DNA of 64,000 nucleotides from Noviherbaspirillum massiliense JC206 (GTDB lineage Bacteria; Pseudomonadota; Gammaproteobacteria; Burkholderiales; Burkholderiaceae_D): the NCBI RefSeq assembly GCF_000312045.1, contig NZ_HE978634.1, positions 3,053,838-3,117,837 of the forward strand. Direction: 5' to 3'. This document shows positions 8,554 to 20,133 of this stretch, one piece after another. The first letter of the stretch is position 1, and the number at the start of each line of letters is the position of its first letter. The position numbers and the translations under genes are program-made. The notes under the pieces are model-generated. The model did no database searches. It was not told the DNA's origin and was given only the letters and a program-made list of their open reading frames with translations.

Positions 8554-10134
8554 ATGCTGGATACCAACATCAAGAACCAACTGCAAGCCTATCTCGAAAA
8601 AGTCACGCAACCCATCGAGATCACCGCATCGCTCGACGACGGCGACAAGTCGCGCGAAATGCAAGCCCTGCTGAACGACATCGCCGCGCTGTCGAACCGC
8701 ATCACGCTGATCGAACGGCGCGGCGACGGCGAACGCGCACCGTCGTTCGCGCTGAATCGCAGCGGCGCCGACCTCGGCATCCGCTTCGCCGGCATTCCGA
8801 TGGGCCATGAATTCACCTCGCTGGTGCTGGCGCTCCTGCAGGTCGGCGGCCATCCGCCGAAAGCGGACGCCGATGTGCTGGAACAGATCCGCAACCTCGA
8901 AGGCGATTTCGTTTTCGAAACCTATGTGTCGCTGTCCTGCCAGAACTGCCCGGAAGTGGTGCAGGCGCTGAACCTAATGGCAGTGATCAATCCGCGCATC
9001 CGCCACGTCATGATCGACGGCGCCCTGTTCCAGGACGAAGTGAACGCGCGTCAGATCATGGCGGTGCCGACGATTTACCTGAACGGCCAGGTGTTCGGCC
9101 AGGGCCGCATGGGCCTGGAAGAGATTCTCGCCAAGCTCGATAGCGGCGCCGCGCAGCGCGAAGCAGCGAAGATCGCGCAGAAGGATGTGTTCGACCTGCT
9201 GGTGGTGGGCGGGGGCCCGGCCGGCGCGTCGGCGGCGATCTACTCGGCACGCAAGGGGATCCGCACCGGCGTGGTGGCGGAACGTTTCGGCGGCCAGGTG
9301 CTCGACACGCTGGGCATCGAAAACTTCATCTCGGTGAAGGAAACCGAGGGGCCGAAGCTGGCGGTCGCGCTGGAACAGCATGTGAAGGAATATGACGTCG
9401 ATATCATGAACCTGCAGCGCGCTTCTGCACTGGTTCCCGGCGACGTCATTGAAATCAAGCTCGAAAGCGGCGCCAGCCTGAAGGCGAAGACCGTGGTGCT
9501 GGCCACCGGCGCGCGCTGGCGCGAGATGAACGTGCCGGGCGAGAAGGAATACCGCAATCGCGGCGTTGCCTACTGCCCGCACTGCGACGGTCCGCTGTTC
9601 AAGGGCAAGCGCGTGGCAGTGATCGGCGGCGGCAACTCCGGTGTGGAAGCGGCGATCGACCTCGCCGGCATCGTGGCCCATGTCACGCTGCTCGAATTCG
9701 GCAGCGAATTGCGCGCCGACGCAGTATTGCAGCGCAAGCTGCACAGCCTGCCGAACGTGACCGTGATCACGGATGCGCAGACCACCGCAGTCACCGGCGA
9801 CGGCAACAAGGTGAACGGCTTGCGCTATACCGATCGCAAGAGCGGCCAGTCGCACGCCATCGAACTCGAAGGCATCTTCGTGCAGATCGGCTTGCTGCCG
9901 AACACCGACTGGCTCAAGGGCACGCTTGCGCTGTCGAATCGCGGCGAGATCGAAGTGGATGCGCGCGGACAGACCTCGGTGCCCGGCGTATTCGCTGCCG
10001 GCGACGTGACCACTGTGCCCTACAAGCAGATCATCATCGCAATGGGCGAGGGATCGAAAGCGGCGCTGAGCGCGTTCGACCACCTGATCCGCACCTCCGC
10101 GCCGGCGGAACAGCCGATCGCCGCTGTGGCATGA
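8554..10134 (+). CDS. ahpF: Alkyl hydroperoxide reductase subunit F (NADH:peroxiredoxin reductase)
   Basis: A 526-residue flavoprotein that passes electrons from NADH to AhpC. The N-terminal tandem-thioredoxin domain holds the CQNC redox pair (C129/C132). The FAD site begins with the GGGPAG signature near residue 220. The NAD(H) site shows GGGNSG, and the second redox pair is C341/C344 in [10 protein letters not shown] further FAD motif (VFAAGDVTT) is near the C terminus. Length and layout match E. coli AhpF. The start has GGGAGAACCATC upstream. A strong rho-independent terminator follows immediately. Confidence 0.97.
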   Translation: MLDTNIKNQLQAYLEKVTQPIEITASLDDGDKSREMQALLNDIAALSNRITLIERRGDGERAPSFALNRSGADLGIRFAGIPMGHEFTSLVLALLQVGGHPPKADADVLEQIRNLEGDFVFETYVSLSCQNCPEVVQALNLMAVINPRIRHVMIDGALFQDEVNARQIMAVPTIYLNGQVFGQGRMGLEEILAKLDSGAAQREAAKIAQKDVFDLLVVGGGPAGASAAIYSARKGIRTGVVAERFGGQVLDTLGIENFISVKETEGPKLAVALEQHVKEYDVDIMNLQRASALVPGDVIEIKLESGASLKAKTVVLATGARWREMNVPGEKEYRNRGVAYCPHCDGPLFKGKRVAVIGGGNSGVEAAIDLAGIVAHVTLLEFGSELRADAVLQRKLHSLPNVTVITDAQTTAVTGDGNKVNGLRYTDRKSGQSHAIELEGIFVQIGLLPNTDWLKGTLALSNRGEIEVDARGQTSVPGVFAAGDVTTVPYKQIIIAMGEGSKAALSAFDHLIRTSAPAEQPIAAVA

Positions 10135-10141
10135 CAAGAGT

Positions 10142-10178
10142 CCCGGCCCTGACGCACGTATGACAGGGCCGGGCTTTT
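10142..10178 (+). terminator. Rho-independent terminator after ahpF
   Basis: CCCGGCCCTG (10142-10151) pairs perfectly with CAGGGCCGGG (10164-10173), followed by CTTTT. It lies 8 bases after the ahpF stop. Confidence 0.9.
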
Positions 10179-10640
10179 GCATGACCTTTGCACGGGCGGC
10201 ATTTCCTGAAGCCTCCCGGCGGCCGATGACACCGCGCCCCGCCCTTTCCTTTCATTGCGGTAACCCGGCAAGAAACAGCCGGTCCGCATCCACTGCCCTT
10301 CAGCCTCTGCAATCCCTGTCTTCATAATCTTCCCGCTTGACCGATGCGCTCAGCGCTTCATGAAGCGTGGCTCGTCAGTCGCGCAGGATCACGGACGCGG
10401 CATCGGTGTCGGCACTCCATCTGCGTAGGCGAATTGCTCGCTTCCAGCATCTATCGCGTCTTTCGGCGTTGCAAGGAACACTTTTTGCTCAAAGGACCGA
10501 TGACGCTGGAATGAATTTCCCTATAACGCCTGCGTCTGATTCAGGGAAGGGCAAGCTGCGACAGCTGGTGTTGCACTTGCTCATGCTGCCGCGGTGTTTT
10601 TGCCGCTGGTCAAAAGAAACTGGAGCGCAGGAGAACCTTC
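10179..10640. other. Intergenic region before the second GGDEF-EAL gene
   Basis: About 460 bases in which I see no supportable gene, RNA or repeat. The downstream GGDEF-EAL gene has a good ribosome site (AGGAGAACC) at the right edge of this gap. Confidence 0.5.
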
Positions 10641-12818
10641 ATGCCCTTGTCTGAAAATCCCGCCGGAAGGCCGCTGGAGGATGGTTCGAAAGCCGGAATC
10701 CCCAAACCCGATGGCGAGGTCTTGCCGGTGACGGAGACGTGCCTGCGCGAGATCCTGGACAACCTGAATCCCTCTATCCTTGTCGCCCTGCTGACGGTGG
10801 ATGGCAGGGTCACTTATGTGAACCAGACGGCACTGGAAATCGTTGACAGGGATCTCAAGGATGTCCTGTTCGAGCCCTTTCCCAGCACGCCGTGGTGGCA
10901 GTTTTCCGGCACTGCACGGGCCCGTCTGGCCGAGGCGATCAGGAAAGCTGGCACCGGCCAGTCCTCGCATTTTGAGCATATGCTGCGCGATCATGAAGGC
11001 AAGCCGCGCGCCATGGATTTCTGGCTGCATGCGCTGTTCAATCCGGAAGGTCGCGTCGTGGCTCTGGTGGCGTCGGCACAGGACATCACCGAGCGCATGC
11101 TGGCGGAGAATGCCTTGCGGCGCACGCAATTCGCGGTGGACCATGCGTATGGGGCGATGTTCGAGCTGGGAATGGACGGCCGGCTGCAGTATGCGAATGA
11201 TGCGGCGTGCCGGCTGGTCGGCTATTCGCGGGAAGAATTGCTGAAGCTGTCGATCGGGCAGATCGACATTGAGCTGGAAGGCGCGAACTGGCAGTCCCGC
11301 TGGGACCGGCTGAAATCCGAAGGCAGCCTGCGCTTCGAATCGCGGTTCCGGCGGCGTGACGGGCGCGACATCCCGGTTGACGTGGCAACGGTCTATCTCG
11401 AGCACGAGGGACAGCAGTACGGCTTCGCCTATGTGGAAGACATCAGCGAGAGGAAGGCGGCACGCGAGCGGATCGAACACATCACCTACTACGACGCGCT
11501 GACCGGCTTGCCCAACCGGGCCCTGCTGAACGATCGCCTGCGCCAGGCAATCCAGTTCGCTGCGCTGCACCGGCTGCGGCCCGGCATCCTGTGCATCGGG
11601 CTGGACCGCTTCAAGCTGGTCAACGATACCCTCGGTTCGGCGCGCGGCGACGAGGTGCTGCGCATTGCCGCACGCAGGATCGCGGGCTGCGTGCGCTCGG
11701 TGGACACCGTGGCCCGCGCCGGTTCCGATGAATTCGTGATTCTGCTGGCTGACGGGCAGGAGGTGCGCTGCGACCCGGGCGCCACCGCCAGCTGCATCCT
11801 CGAAGCTTTCCAGGCGCCGATGGATGTGCCGGGGCACCAGCTGTTCGTCAGCTGCAGCATCGGCCTCGCACTCTATCCGGAAGGCGGGACCGACCCCGAT
11901 GAATTGCTCAAGAATGCCTATGCCGCCATGCAGAGGGCAAAAGCCTATGGCGGCGGCTCCATGAGCACCTATTCATCCGCAACCAGCAGACGCGATACCG
12001 AACGGCTGGCGCTGGAAGCGGCATTGCGGCGCGCTTCGGAGCGCAGCGAACTGCGCCTGTTCTACCAGCCGCAGGTGGACCTCGACAGCGGCCGTATCGT
12101 CAGCGCGGAAGCGCTCCTGCGCTGGCATCCTCCGCACCGGGAAATGGTGGCACCGTCACGCTTCATTCCGATCGCGGAAGAAACCGGCCTGATCATCCCG
12201 ATCGGCGAGTGGGCCTTGCGCTCTGCCTGCGGGCGTATCAAGGCCTGGTGCCAGCCGGGCTCGGCGCTGAAGCAGATCGCAGTCAACCTGTCCGCACGCC
12301 AGTTCCGGAACAGGAACCTGGTCAGGATGGTGGCAGGACTGCTGGAGGAATTCGGGATCGATCCCGGCTGCCTCGAACTCGAACTCACCGAAAGCATGCT
12401 GATGGAAGACATCGAAACGACAACGCGCACCATGGCCGAACTAAAAGACCTCGGCGTGCGCATGGCGCTCGACGACTTCGGAACCGGCTATTCCAGCCTG
12501 AGCTATCTGCGGCGCTTTCCGATCGATGCGCTCAAGATCGACCAGTCCTTCATCCGCGAGATCGCCACCGACCGGAACAGCGCGGCAATCTCCGAGGGCA
12601 TTATCACCCTGGGTCGTTCGATGGGCCTGAGCGTCATCGCGGAAGGTGTGGAAAACGAGGATCAGTTCGCGGCGCTGCAGGCCAGTGGCTGCGATATCGG
12701 CCAGGGCAACCTGTTTTCGCGGCCCCTGCCGGCCGAGGAATTTTCCGGCCTGCTGGCGCAGGCGCCGCCCTTCGCGGGACATGCCGGCCGTGAAGGTGCG
12801 GCGGGCAGGCCGATGTAA
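10641..12818 (+). CDS. PAS-PAS-GGDEF-EAL protein with an altered GGDEF motif, likely a c-di-GMP phosphodiesterase
   Basis: A 725-residue soluble protein with no membrane helix. Two PAS domains cover about residues 30-155 and 160-280, then GGDEF (about 290-440) and EAL (about 460-710). The diguanylate cyclase signature reads GSDEF at residues 361-365: the second glycine of GGDEF is replaced by serine, which usually lowers or abolishes cyclase activity. The EAL motif is intact at 490-492, as are LELELTES and DDFGTGYSS. I therefore infer a c-di-GMP phosphodiesterase, possibly activated by GTP bound at the degenerate GGDEF site. It starts at the ATG preceded by AGGAGAACC and stands alone, with a convergent gene downstream. 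Confidence 0.92.
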   Translation: MPLSENPAGRPLEDGSKAGIPKPDGEVLPVTETCLREILDNLNPSILVALLTVDGRVTYVNQTALEIVDRDLKDVLFEPFPSTPWWQFSGTARARLAEAIRKAGTGQSSHFEHMLRDHEGKPRAMDFWLHALFNPEGRVVALVASAQDITERMLAENALRRTQFAVDHAYGAMFELGMDGRLQYANDAACRLVGYSREELLKLSIGQIDIELEGANWQSRWDRLKSEGSLRFESRFRRRDGRDIPVDVATVYLEHEGQQYGFAYVEDISERKAARERIEHITYYDALTGLPNRALLNDRLRQAIQFAALHRLRPGILCIGLDRFKLVNDTLGSARGDEVLRIAARRIAGCVRSVDTVARAGSDEFVILLADGQEVRCDPGATASCILEAFQAPMDVPGHQLFVSCSIGLALYPEGGTDPDELLKNAYAAMQRAKAYGGGSMSTYSSATSRRDTERLALEAALRRASERSELRLFYQPQVDLDSGRIVSAEALLRWHPPHREMVAPSRFIPIAEETGLIIPIGEWALRSACGRIKAWCQPGSALKQIAVNLSARQFRNRNLVRMVAGLLEEFGIDPGCLELELTESMLMEDIETTTRTMAELKDLGVRMALDDFGTGYSSLSYLRRFPIDALKIDQSFIREIATDRNSAAISEGIITLGRSMGLSVIAEGVENEDQFAALQASGCDIGQGNLFSRPLPAEEFSGLLAQAPPFAGHAGREGAAGRPM

Positions 12819-12871
12819 TTCGCATGCCGGCTGTGGCCAAGGGACCGGTCCGGCATGGAGCGGGCTTTTGC

Positions 12872-13765
12872 CTATTCGCTTTCCCGCACCCGCAAGAAGC
12901 TTGCAAACCTCGGCAAGCCGCTCGACGTCACGTCACGGTAGCGATAGGTGACGGTGCTGCCGATGGCCGGAGGCGTGCGGCGCATCGCGTCGCTGAAGCC
13001 GGTACCCAGCCGGAAGCGCCGGCCTTCCGGTGTCATCACGATGACGGCGCCCATCATGCCCTCGTATTTTCCCCGTCCTGCTTCATAGGCGACGACGACC
13101 GCCTCCGCATCCCGGTGGGGCTTCAGCTTCAGCAAGACATCCGAGCGCCCACTCTGCCACGATGCGTCGGCGCGATGCAGCATCAAGCCTTCGCCGCCCT
13201 CAGCCGTGACCTGCGCCAGCTTGCGCTTCAAGCCTGCCTTGTCGGCCACGCGCGTCTGCGGCAGCACCTGCAGCCAGGGCACGCCTGCTTGCGCGACACT
13301 CGTTTCCAGGGCGGCGATGCGCTCCCCAAAGCTGCCTGCTCCACCGGGCAATTCATAGACCTGGTAAGTGATGCCCTTCCACTCCGCATCGAGCGGCTCC
13401 TGCCTGCGCACCGCGGCCGACAGGCGATCGAAGCTGCGCCGCCCCATCCACAATTCCCCATCCAGTGCATGTGCCGGAAATTGCGCCGTGAACCAGGCGG
13501 GCGCATGGATAGGCTTGCCGCTGCGGAATTTCAGGCTGCTGCCATCCCAGTAGGCCCGCACGCCGTCGAGCTTTTCGCTGACCAGATACAGCGCGGGGTC
13601 GTGCCGGTCCGAATACTCCTGGGCGAGCAGGAGCGGCGGCGCCGAGAGGTCCACGCCAATCGGCGCATGTTCGGCGGAATGCGCCGGCAGGGTCGGCTGC
13701 AGGACGCCACTGAGAATCAGCAGGGCGAGCAAAGGATGCAGGGAAGGAAAGCGGATGGGCTTCAT
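12872..13765 (-). CDS. Exported ATP-dependent DNA ligase (LigE type)
   Basis: A 297-residue minimal ligase consisting of a nucleotidyltransferase domain plus an OB-fold, without extra DNA-binding domains. The nucleophilic lysine is K65 in SEKLDGVRAYWDG. Later motifs are also visible (DGELW, EGGEGLMLHR, LLKLKP). Residues 1-31 form a signal peptide, which is the hallmark of the LigE group found in competent or biofilm-forming proteobacteria, where the ligase acts on nicked DNA in the periplasm. The gene is convergent with the GGDEF-EAL gene, with 53 bases between the stops. The start ATG is at 13763-13765 and its ribosome site is weak. Confidence 0.92.
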   Translation of the reverse strand: MKPIRFPSLHPLLALLILSGVLQPTLPAHSAEHAPIGVDLSAPPLLLAQEYSDRHDPALYLVSEKLDGVRAYWDGSSLKFRSGKPIHAPAWFTAQFPAHALDGELWMGRRSFDRLSAAVRRQEPLDAEWKGITYQVYELPGGAGSFGERIAALETSVAQAGVPWLQVLPQTRVADKAGLKRKLAQVTAEGGEGLMLHRADASWQSGRSDVLLKLKPHRDAEAVVVAYEAGRGKYEGMMGAVIVMTPEGRRFRLGTGFSDAMRRTPPAIGSTVTYRYRDVTSSGLPRFASFLRVRESE

Positions 13766-13790
13766 TGGGCTTGAAAGAGGTTGTTGGAAT

Positions 13791-13818
13791 AAAAAGCCGG
13801 CTGCGCGGCCGGCTTTTT
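13791..13818. terminator. Symmetric terminator hairpin upstream of the ligase gene
   Basis: AAAAAGCCGGC (13791-13801) pairs perfectly with GCCGGCTTTTT (13808-13818) around a 6-base loop. With A-run and T-run on either side it could stop transcription in both directions. It lies 25 bases upstream of the ligase start, so it insulates that gene. Any gene it once terminated on the left-going strand would have been to the right, where the chemoreceptor remnant and the IF-1 gene now lie. Confidence 0.8.
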
Positions 13819-13908
13819 AATTATACATTTTGCAACTTTCCATCAGCCAGAAGACGCCCGTAATCCGGGTTCCTGCCCTTCGTCCTAATTGTGAAGATCC
13901 TTGAAGCT

Positions 13909-14161
13909 AGGCTGGCCGGCCACACGGAGGTAGCGCGCAACATCATGCTGGCACAGGCGAAACCGGCCTTCGCCGAATGGCCGGCATCGACAAATTCATC
14001 AACCTGCAGGAAAAGATGAGCTGCCTTCCAGACCAATATCTTGGCCTTGAATGCAGCGGTGGAAGCGGCGCGTGCCGGTAGAGAAGGGCGCGGCGAATGC
14101 CGCTTTCCTGCAAGATCAGGCCGCCATGCTTTCGCGGGCGGTGAGCGTGTTCAAGCTTTGA
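13909..14161 (+). pseudogene. Frameshifted and internally deleted remnant of a methyl-accepting chemotaxis protein gene
   Basis: Three blocks of chemoreceptor sequence appear in three different frames. Block 1 (13921-13980) reads HTEVARNIMLAQAKPAFAEW, typical of the 4-helix-bundle ligand domain. Block 2 (13983-14018) continues it as GIDKFINLQEKM after a frameshift. Block 3 (14035-14094) reads NILALNAAVEAARAGREGRG, the near-invariant MCP signalling hairpin tip. After another frameshift the last 20 codons (14099-14158) read AAFLQDQAAMLSRAVSVFKL then TGA, the normal MCP C terminus. Several hundred codons between these blocks are missing. The gene is therefore dead. It ends two bases from the IF-1 gene's stop codon. 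Confidence 0.85.
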
Positions 14162-14163
14162 AC

Positions 14164-14421
14164 TCAGTGGCGGCGCCGATGTGTCGGTGCCGGGCCGCGC
14201 TTTTCGAGGTGGCGGAAGGTAATGCGGCCCTTGGTGAGATCGTATGGCGACAGTTCCAGCGTCACCTTGTCACCCGCCAGGATGCGGATATGGTGCTGGC
14301 GCATCTTGCCGGCGCTATAGGCAACCAGCTGATGGCCATTCTCGAGGCTTACGCGATAACGGGAGTCCGGCAGGATTTCGGTAACCTGCCCCTGCATTTC
14401 AAGAAGTTCTTCTTTCATCAT
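14164..14421 (-). CDS. infA: Translation initiation factor IF-1-like protein
   Basis: An 85-residue S1/OB-fold protein. Residues 2-72 match IF-1: [12 protein letters not shown] at the start, [19 protein letters not shown] (IF-1 usually has LENG...AHISGKMR), and [22 protein letters not shown]-1 binds the ribosomal A site during initiation. The protein carries a 13-residue basic tail beyond the usual ~72 residues. It has neither the usual ribosomal-protein neighbours nor a strong ribosome site, so it is probably the second, non-spc-operon IF-1 copy common in betaproteobacteria; I cannot see whether another copy exists. It may begin at either of two adjacent ATG codons (14421 or 14418). Confidence 0.88.
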   Translation of the reverse strand: MMKEELLEMQGQVTEILPDSRYRVSLENGHQLVAYSAGKMRQHHIRILAGDKVTLELSPYDLTKGRITFRHLEKRGPAPTHRRRH

Positions 14422-15044
14422 TCACACTTTCATGTCATGGGTCTGCGGTTGCATGAGCAACCGGCGGCAAGCCAACACGTGAAGCGGGCTTGCATGGGAA
14501 CCCGGTTGGAGGACCGGCCTGCATGAGCGGTCGGACGGGAGTGCTGCCGTACAGTCTGTGTGCAGCGAACGAGCGAGGCGCCTCTGAAAGGTGCGTGGTC
14601 AGAATGCCATTGTGTGCATGGAACCAATGGGAGCCATCGTCATGCCGGAAGGGAGCGGAAGAGAAGGACGATGAAGGCCATCGAATCGGGGAGATCGTTC
14701 AGGCAGCTTGATATGGATATGGGGCCGTTCTTCCGGAACGCAAGACCTGATTTCGGGAGCAGCTCGATTCTTCGCCTCGATCACCCGCATGGTACTGCCA
14801 TGGCACTTGTGTCATCGGGCGCAATCTGCAATCGGGACAGGACTGCTGCGGGAAAAGGGAACCGGCGGGGAACTGACAGGATGAGGAGCGGCTGATTCCG
14901 CATTTCTCTCGTGCTTGATCAGCACGTCATGTCTGTATCGCCATCGCAATGGAAGAACGGGTGGAGGGGAGATCGATCAGCCGTCGACGGGATGTTGAAC
15001 GTCGATCATCATCCCGTCGATAAGCTGTCGGTCTTGCGTGCGAT
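14422..15044. other. Intergenic region between the IF-1 gene and the double-glycine peptide gene
   Basis: About 620 bases without a supportable gene. Short open frames occur on both strands but lack ribosome sites, domain signals or sensible composition. It must hold the promoter of the IF-1-like gene. Together with the chemoreceptor remnant on its left, the stretch looks like decaying DNA. Confidence 0.45.
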
Positions 15045-15239
15045 TTAGAGCGGATGCAGATCGCCGCGCAGATCCATCGACCATTTCGACCCGTCACCAA
15101 AAGTCAGGACACCGCTCGTCGCGTCGATGTGGGTCGGCTTCCCTGCCGGCTGTTTCTTGTCACCTCCGACTACACGGGCCATGGCCGATGCATCCATTTC
15201 TTCAGCGCGCTCCAGGTCAGCAATCTTCAGGGTTGTCAT
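15045..15239 (-). CDS. Small peptide with a double-glycine leader (possible bacteriocin-like or RiPP precursor)
   Basis: A 64-residue ORF whose ATG (15237-15239) has a textbook ribosome site (AGGAGAACTGCC). Residues 1-26 (TTLKIADLERAEEMD...VVGG) match the double-glycine leader pattern: hydrophobic residues at spaced positions, acidic residues, and GG at 25-26. C39-peptidase ABC exporters cut after such leaders. The remaining 38 residues contain no cysteine and are polar with a TSGVLTFGDGSKW core. An in-frame upstream start exists but lacks a ribosome site. No C39 exporter or modification enzyme is beside it; the ABC exporter 3 kb to the right has no peptidase domain. The coding call is firm, the function is inference. 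Confidence 0.65.
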   Translation of the reverse strand: MTTLKIADLERAEEMDASAMARVVGGDKKQPAGKPTHIDATSGVLTFGDGSKWSMDLRGDLHPL

Positions 15240-15690
15240 GGCAGTTCTCCTAAAAGTTGAATTAGCAAAAAGCTTCGGATTCATGATGAGCAAATACTGT
15301 TTCGCTCGTGAAGACATAGAGCATGGCGCGTGCCAGCCTCATCTTCGCGACTCGATGCCGATCCTAAGGGCCTGTAAACAAAGGAGATATCGATCGAGAC
15401 CGGGAATTTTCAGTCCTTCTGAAGGAGGCGTGATGGTGGGTCAACTCCCAACAGTTCCCAAGCTGGTGTTGGTTGAGGCGCGACATGTTGAGGAATCTCC
15501 GCCAGTGAGCATGAATGCAGGCTTGCAGCGACGGCAAGCGAAGTGCGCGGCCCCCCACGGCAATTGCCATCAGCCGCAGAGTGGAGTCGGGGATTGCACT
15601 GTCGAAGCCGACAAGCCTTGTCAAACTGCGATGCAAGAAGTGAAAAGGCCGGCTGCCGCCGGCCCGAACTTGATCAGGTTGGTGCGCCTG
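15240..15690. other. Intergenic region between the peptide gene and fadH
   Basis: About 450 bases with no supportable gene on either strand. The promoter of the double-glycine peptide gene should lie at its left end; fadH ends at its right edge. I saw no convincing terminator for fadH. Confidence 0.45.
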
Positions 15691-18145
<2,455 letters not shown>

Positions 18146-20041
18146 ATGCTTCTCAAGTTCATGCCGTCCGCACGTCTCAGGCGAGCGGGTGCGCGCAACC
18201 CCATAGGGATGCGCAACATCTTCCTACCCAAACCGGATGGTCTCTACTTCAACATGTGGCGCTATGCGTCAGGCGCACGGCTCAAGCTGGCTTTCGCATG
18301 GCTGCTGCTGATTGGCGCTGCCTTGATGGAGTTGCTGTCTCCATGGCTGGGCGCGCAGGCGCTCAACGTGCTGCAGAAGGAAGGTACACAGGCACTCTCG
18401 ACTGCCGCCTGGTATGGCGCTGCCATTCTGCTTGCCGCAGTGGTCGCCTGGTCCCTGCATGGCCCTGGCCGGGTGGGCGAGCGCAGGATTGCCCTGCTCG
18501 TTCGAAGAAACTTCAGCAACGCGCTGTATGCAAAACTGATGCGTCTTCCCATGGCGTGGCATGACCGTCACCATTCGGGCGAAGTGCAGCAGCGCATCAG
18601 CCAGGCATCGCTGGCCTTGCACAACTTCACGCAGAACCAGTTCCAGTACCTCAAGGCCACGGTCCACTTCCTCGGCGCTGCCATTGCCATCATGCTGTTT
18701 TCCCCGCTGCTCGGATTGGTCGCCATGCTTGGATACAGCCTGGTCGGCATTGTGATGATGCGCTTCGATGTGGTCCTGATGCAGCTGGCCAGGGAAGAAA
18801 ACGCCGCCGAGCGCAAGTACCAGGCCAAGCTGCTGGATTTTCTGGGCAATATCGCCACTGTCATGGCGTTCCGCATGCAGGACAGTTCGGGGCGCCAGGT
18901 CGACGAAAGACTCGGCAAGGTCTTTGTCCCGGCCAGGAAAGCGATCACGCTGGTGGAGGTCAAGTGGTGCATCGCCGACCTCTTCAGCGTGGCGCTCACC
19001 TGGGGACTGGTGGGCGCAGCGGTATGGATGAGCAAGCGCAACGGGACCATTCTGATCGGCGGGATCTTCCTCGTTCATCAGTATGCGCAGCAGGCACGGA
19101 CAGTCGTCCTCGGCCTGGCGGACAAATTTCAGACAGTGGCGCGCTCGCGCACCGACCTGGCCAGCGCGGATGCGATCTGGACTGCAGCCGAGCGGCCCGA
19201 ATCGGGCGCGGCGATCGCGCCGGAGTGGCAGCGCATCGAGGTGAGCAATCTGCACTACGACCACAGCGCAGCCGGTGCATCGGATTTGCACGCCGACAGC
19301 GGAAGCAAGACCGCCCCTGCAGGTGCCGGCCTGAAGAAAGTCGCGATCACGCTCGAACGCGGCGACCGCATCGCGCTGGTCGGCCCCAGTGGCGCCGGGA
19401 AAAGCACCCTCATGCGTGTACTGGCCGGGCATTACAGCGCGCATGGCCAGCACATTGCTGTCGACGGAAATCAGGTCCCGGCCGCGCTCCACCTTGGCAG
19501 CATTGCCACGCTCATTCCCCAGGAAGCCGATGTGTTCGAAGCTTCCATCCGGGACAACATCTCGCTGTCAGGTGATCATGGCGACAACGAGATCGGCGAG
19601 GCCATTCATGTCAGCGCATTCGCCGCCGTCATGGCCGACATGGCCCTGGGGCTGGATACGCCGCTGTCGGAACGTGGCTGCAATCTATCGGGCGGCCAGC
19701 GTCAGCGGCTGTGCCTCGCACGCGGTCTGCTCGCCGCGCGTGGCAACTCTCTCATCTTCCTGGATGAGCCGACCAGCGCGCTCGACCCGGTCACCGAGGA
19801 AACCGTGTTCGCGCGCATCACGGCGGCCTTGCCCGACGCCTGCATCGTGGCATCCGTGCACCGCATGAACCTTCTGCGTCACTTCAACAAGGTGGTGCTG
19901 ATGGCAAACGGCGAGGTTCAGGATATCGGCACCATGGGCGAATTGTTGAGTCGCCAGCCCGCATTCCGGGAAATGCTGGCGCAGCACGGGAGCGAGGACG
20001 GCATATCTGCGGTGCCATCCATGGAACAGATCGACCGCTGA
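18146..20041 (+). CDS. ABC exporter, fused permease and ATPase
   Basis: A 631-residue half-transporter of the ABC type-I exporter fold. About six membrane helices fall between residues 45 and 330. The ATPase domain has Walker A GPSGAGKST at 413-421, the LSGGQRQR signature, and Walker B LIFLDEPTSALD followed by a Q/H-loop region (ASVH). An Ala/Gly/Ser-rich insertion of about 20 residues precedes Walker A. It would work as a dimer in the inner membrane; the substrate is unknown. There is no C39 peptidase domain. The first ATG has no ribosome site; a second ATG at 18209 is an alternative giving 610 residues. A bidirectional terminator follows. Confidence 0.9.
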   Translation: MLLKFMPSARLRRAGARNPIGMRNIFLPKPDGLYFNMWRYASGARLKLAFAWLLLIGAALMELLSPWLGAQALNVLQKEGTQALSTAAWYGAAILLAAVVAWSLHGPGRVGERRIALLVRRNFSNALYAKLMRLPMAWHDRHHSGEVQQRISQASLALHNFTQNQFQYLKATVHFLGAAIAIMLFSPLLGLVAMLGYSLVGIVMMRFDVVLMQLAREENAAERKYQAKLLDFLGNIATVMAFRMQDSSGRQVDERLGKVFVPARKAITLVEVKWCIADLFSVALTWGLVGAAVWMSKRNGTILIGGIFLVHQYAQQARTVVLGLADKFQTVARSRTDLASADAIWTAAERPESGAAIAPEWQRIEVSNLHYDHSAAGASDLHADSGSKTAPAGAGLKKVAITLERGDRIALVGPSGAGKSTLMRVLAGHYSAHGQHIAVDGNQVPAALHLGSIATLIPQEADVFEASIRDNISLSGDHGDNEIGEAIHVSAFAAVMADMALGLDTPLSERGCNLSGGQRQRLCLARGLLAARGNSLIFLDEPTSALDPVTEETVFARITAALPDACIVASVHRMNLLRHFNKVVLMANGEVQDIGTMGELLSRQPAFREMLAQHGSEDGISAVPSMEQIDR

Positions 20042-20083
20042 GCACAACGGCGCAGGCCGCGATTCAATTTCGCGGTCCGGAAG

Positions 20084-20115
20084 AAAAAGGCCAGCCGAAT
20101 CCGGCTGGCCTTTTT
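20084..20115. terminator. Bidirectional rho-independent terminator between convergent genes
   Basis: AAAAAGGCCAGCC (20084-20096) pairs perfectly with GGCTGGCCTTTTT (20103-20115), so it works for both the ABC exporter gene on its left and the MFS gene on its right. Confidence 0.92.
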
Positions 20116-20133
20116 CTGTTTCAGGTATCGCAG

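Noticed and set aside
14490-14895. Overlapping small plus-strand frames after the IF-1 gene
   Set aside because: No ribosome site, no domain and implausible Cys/Arg/Ser-rich composition.
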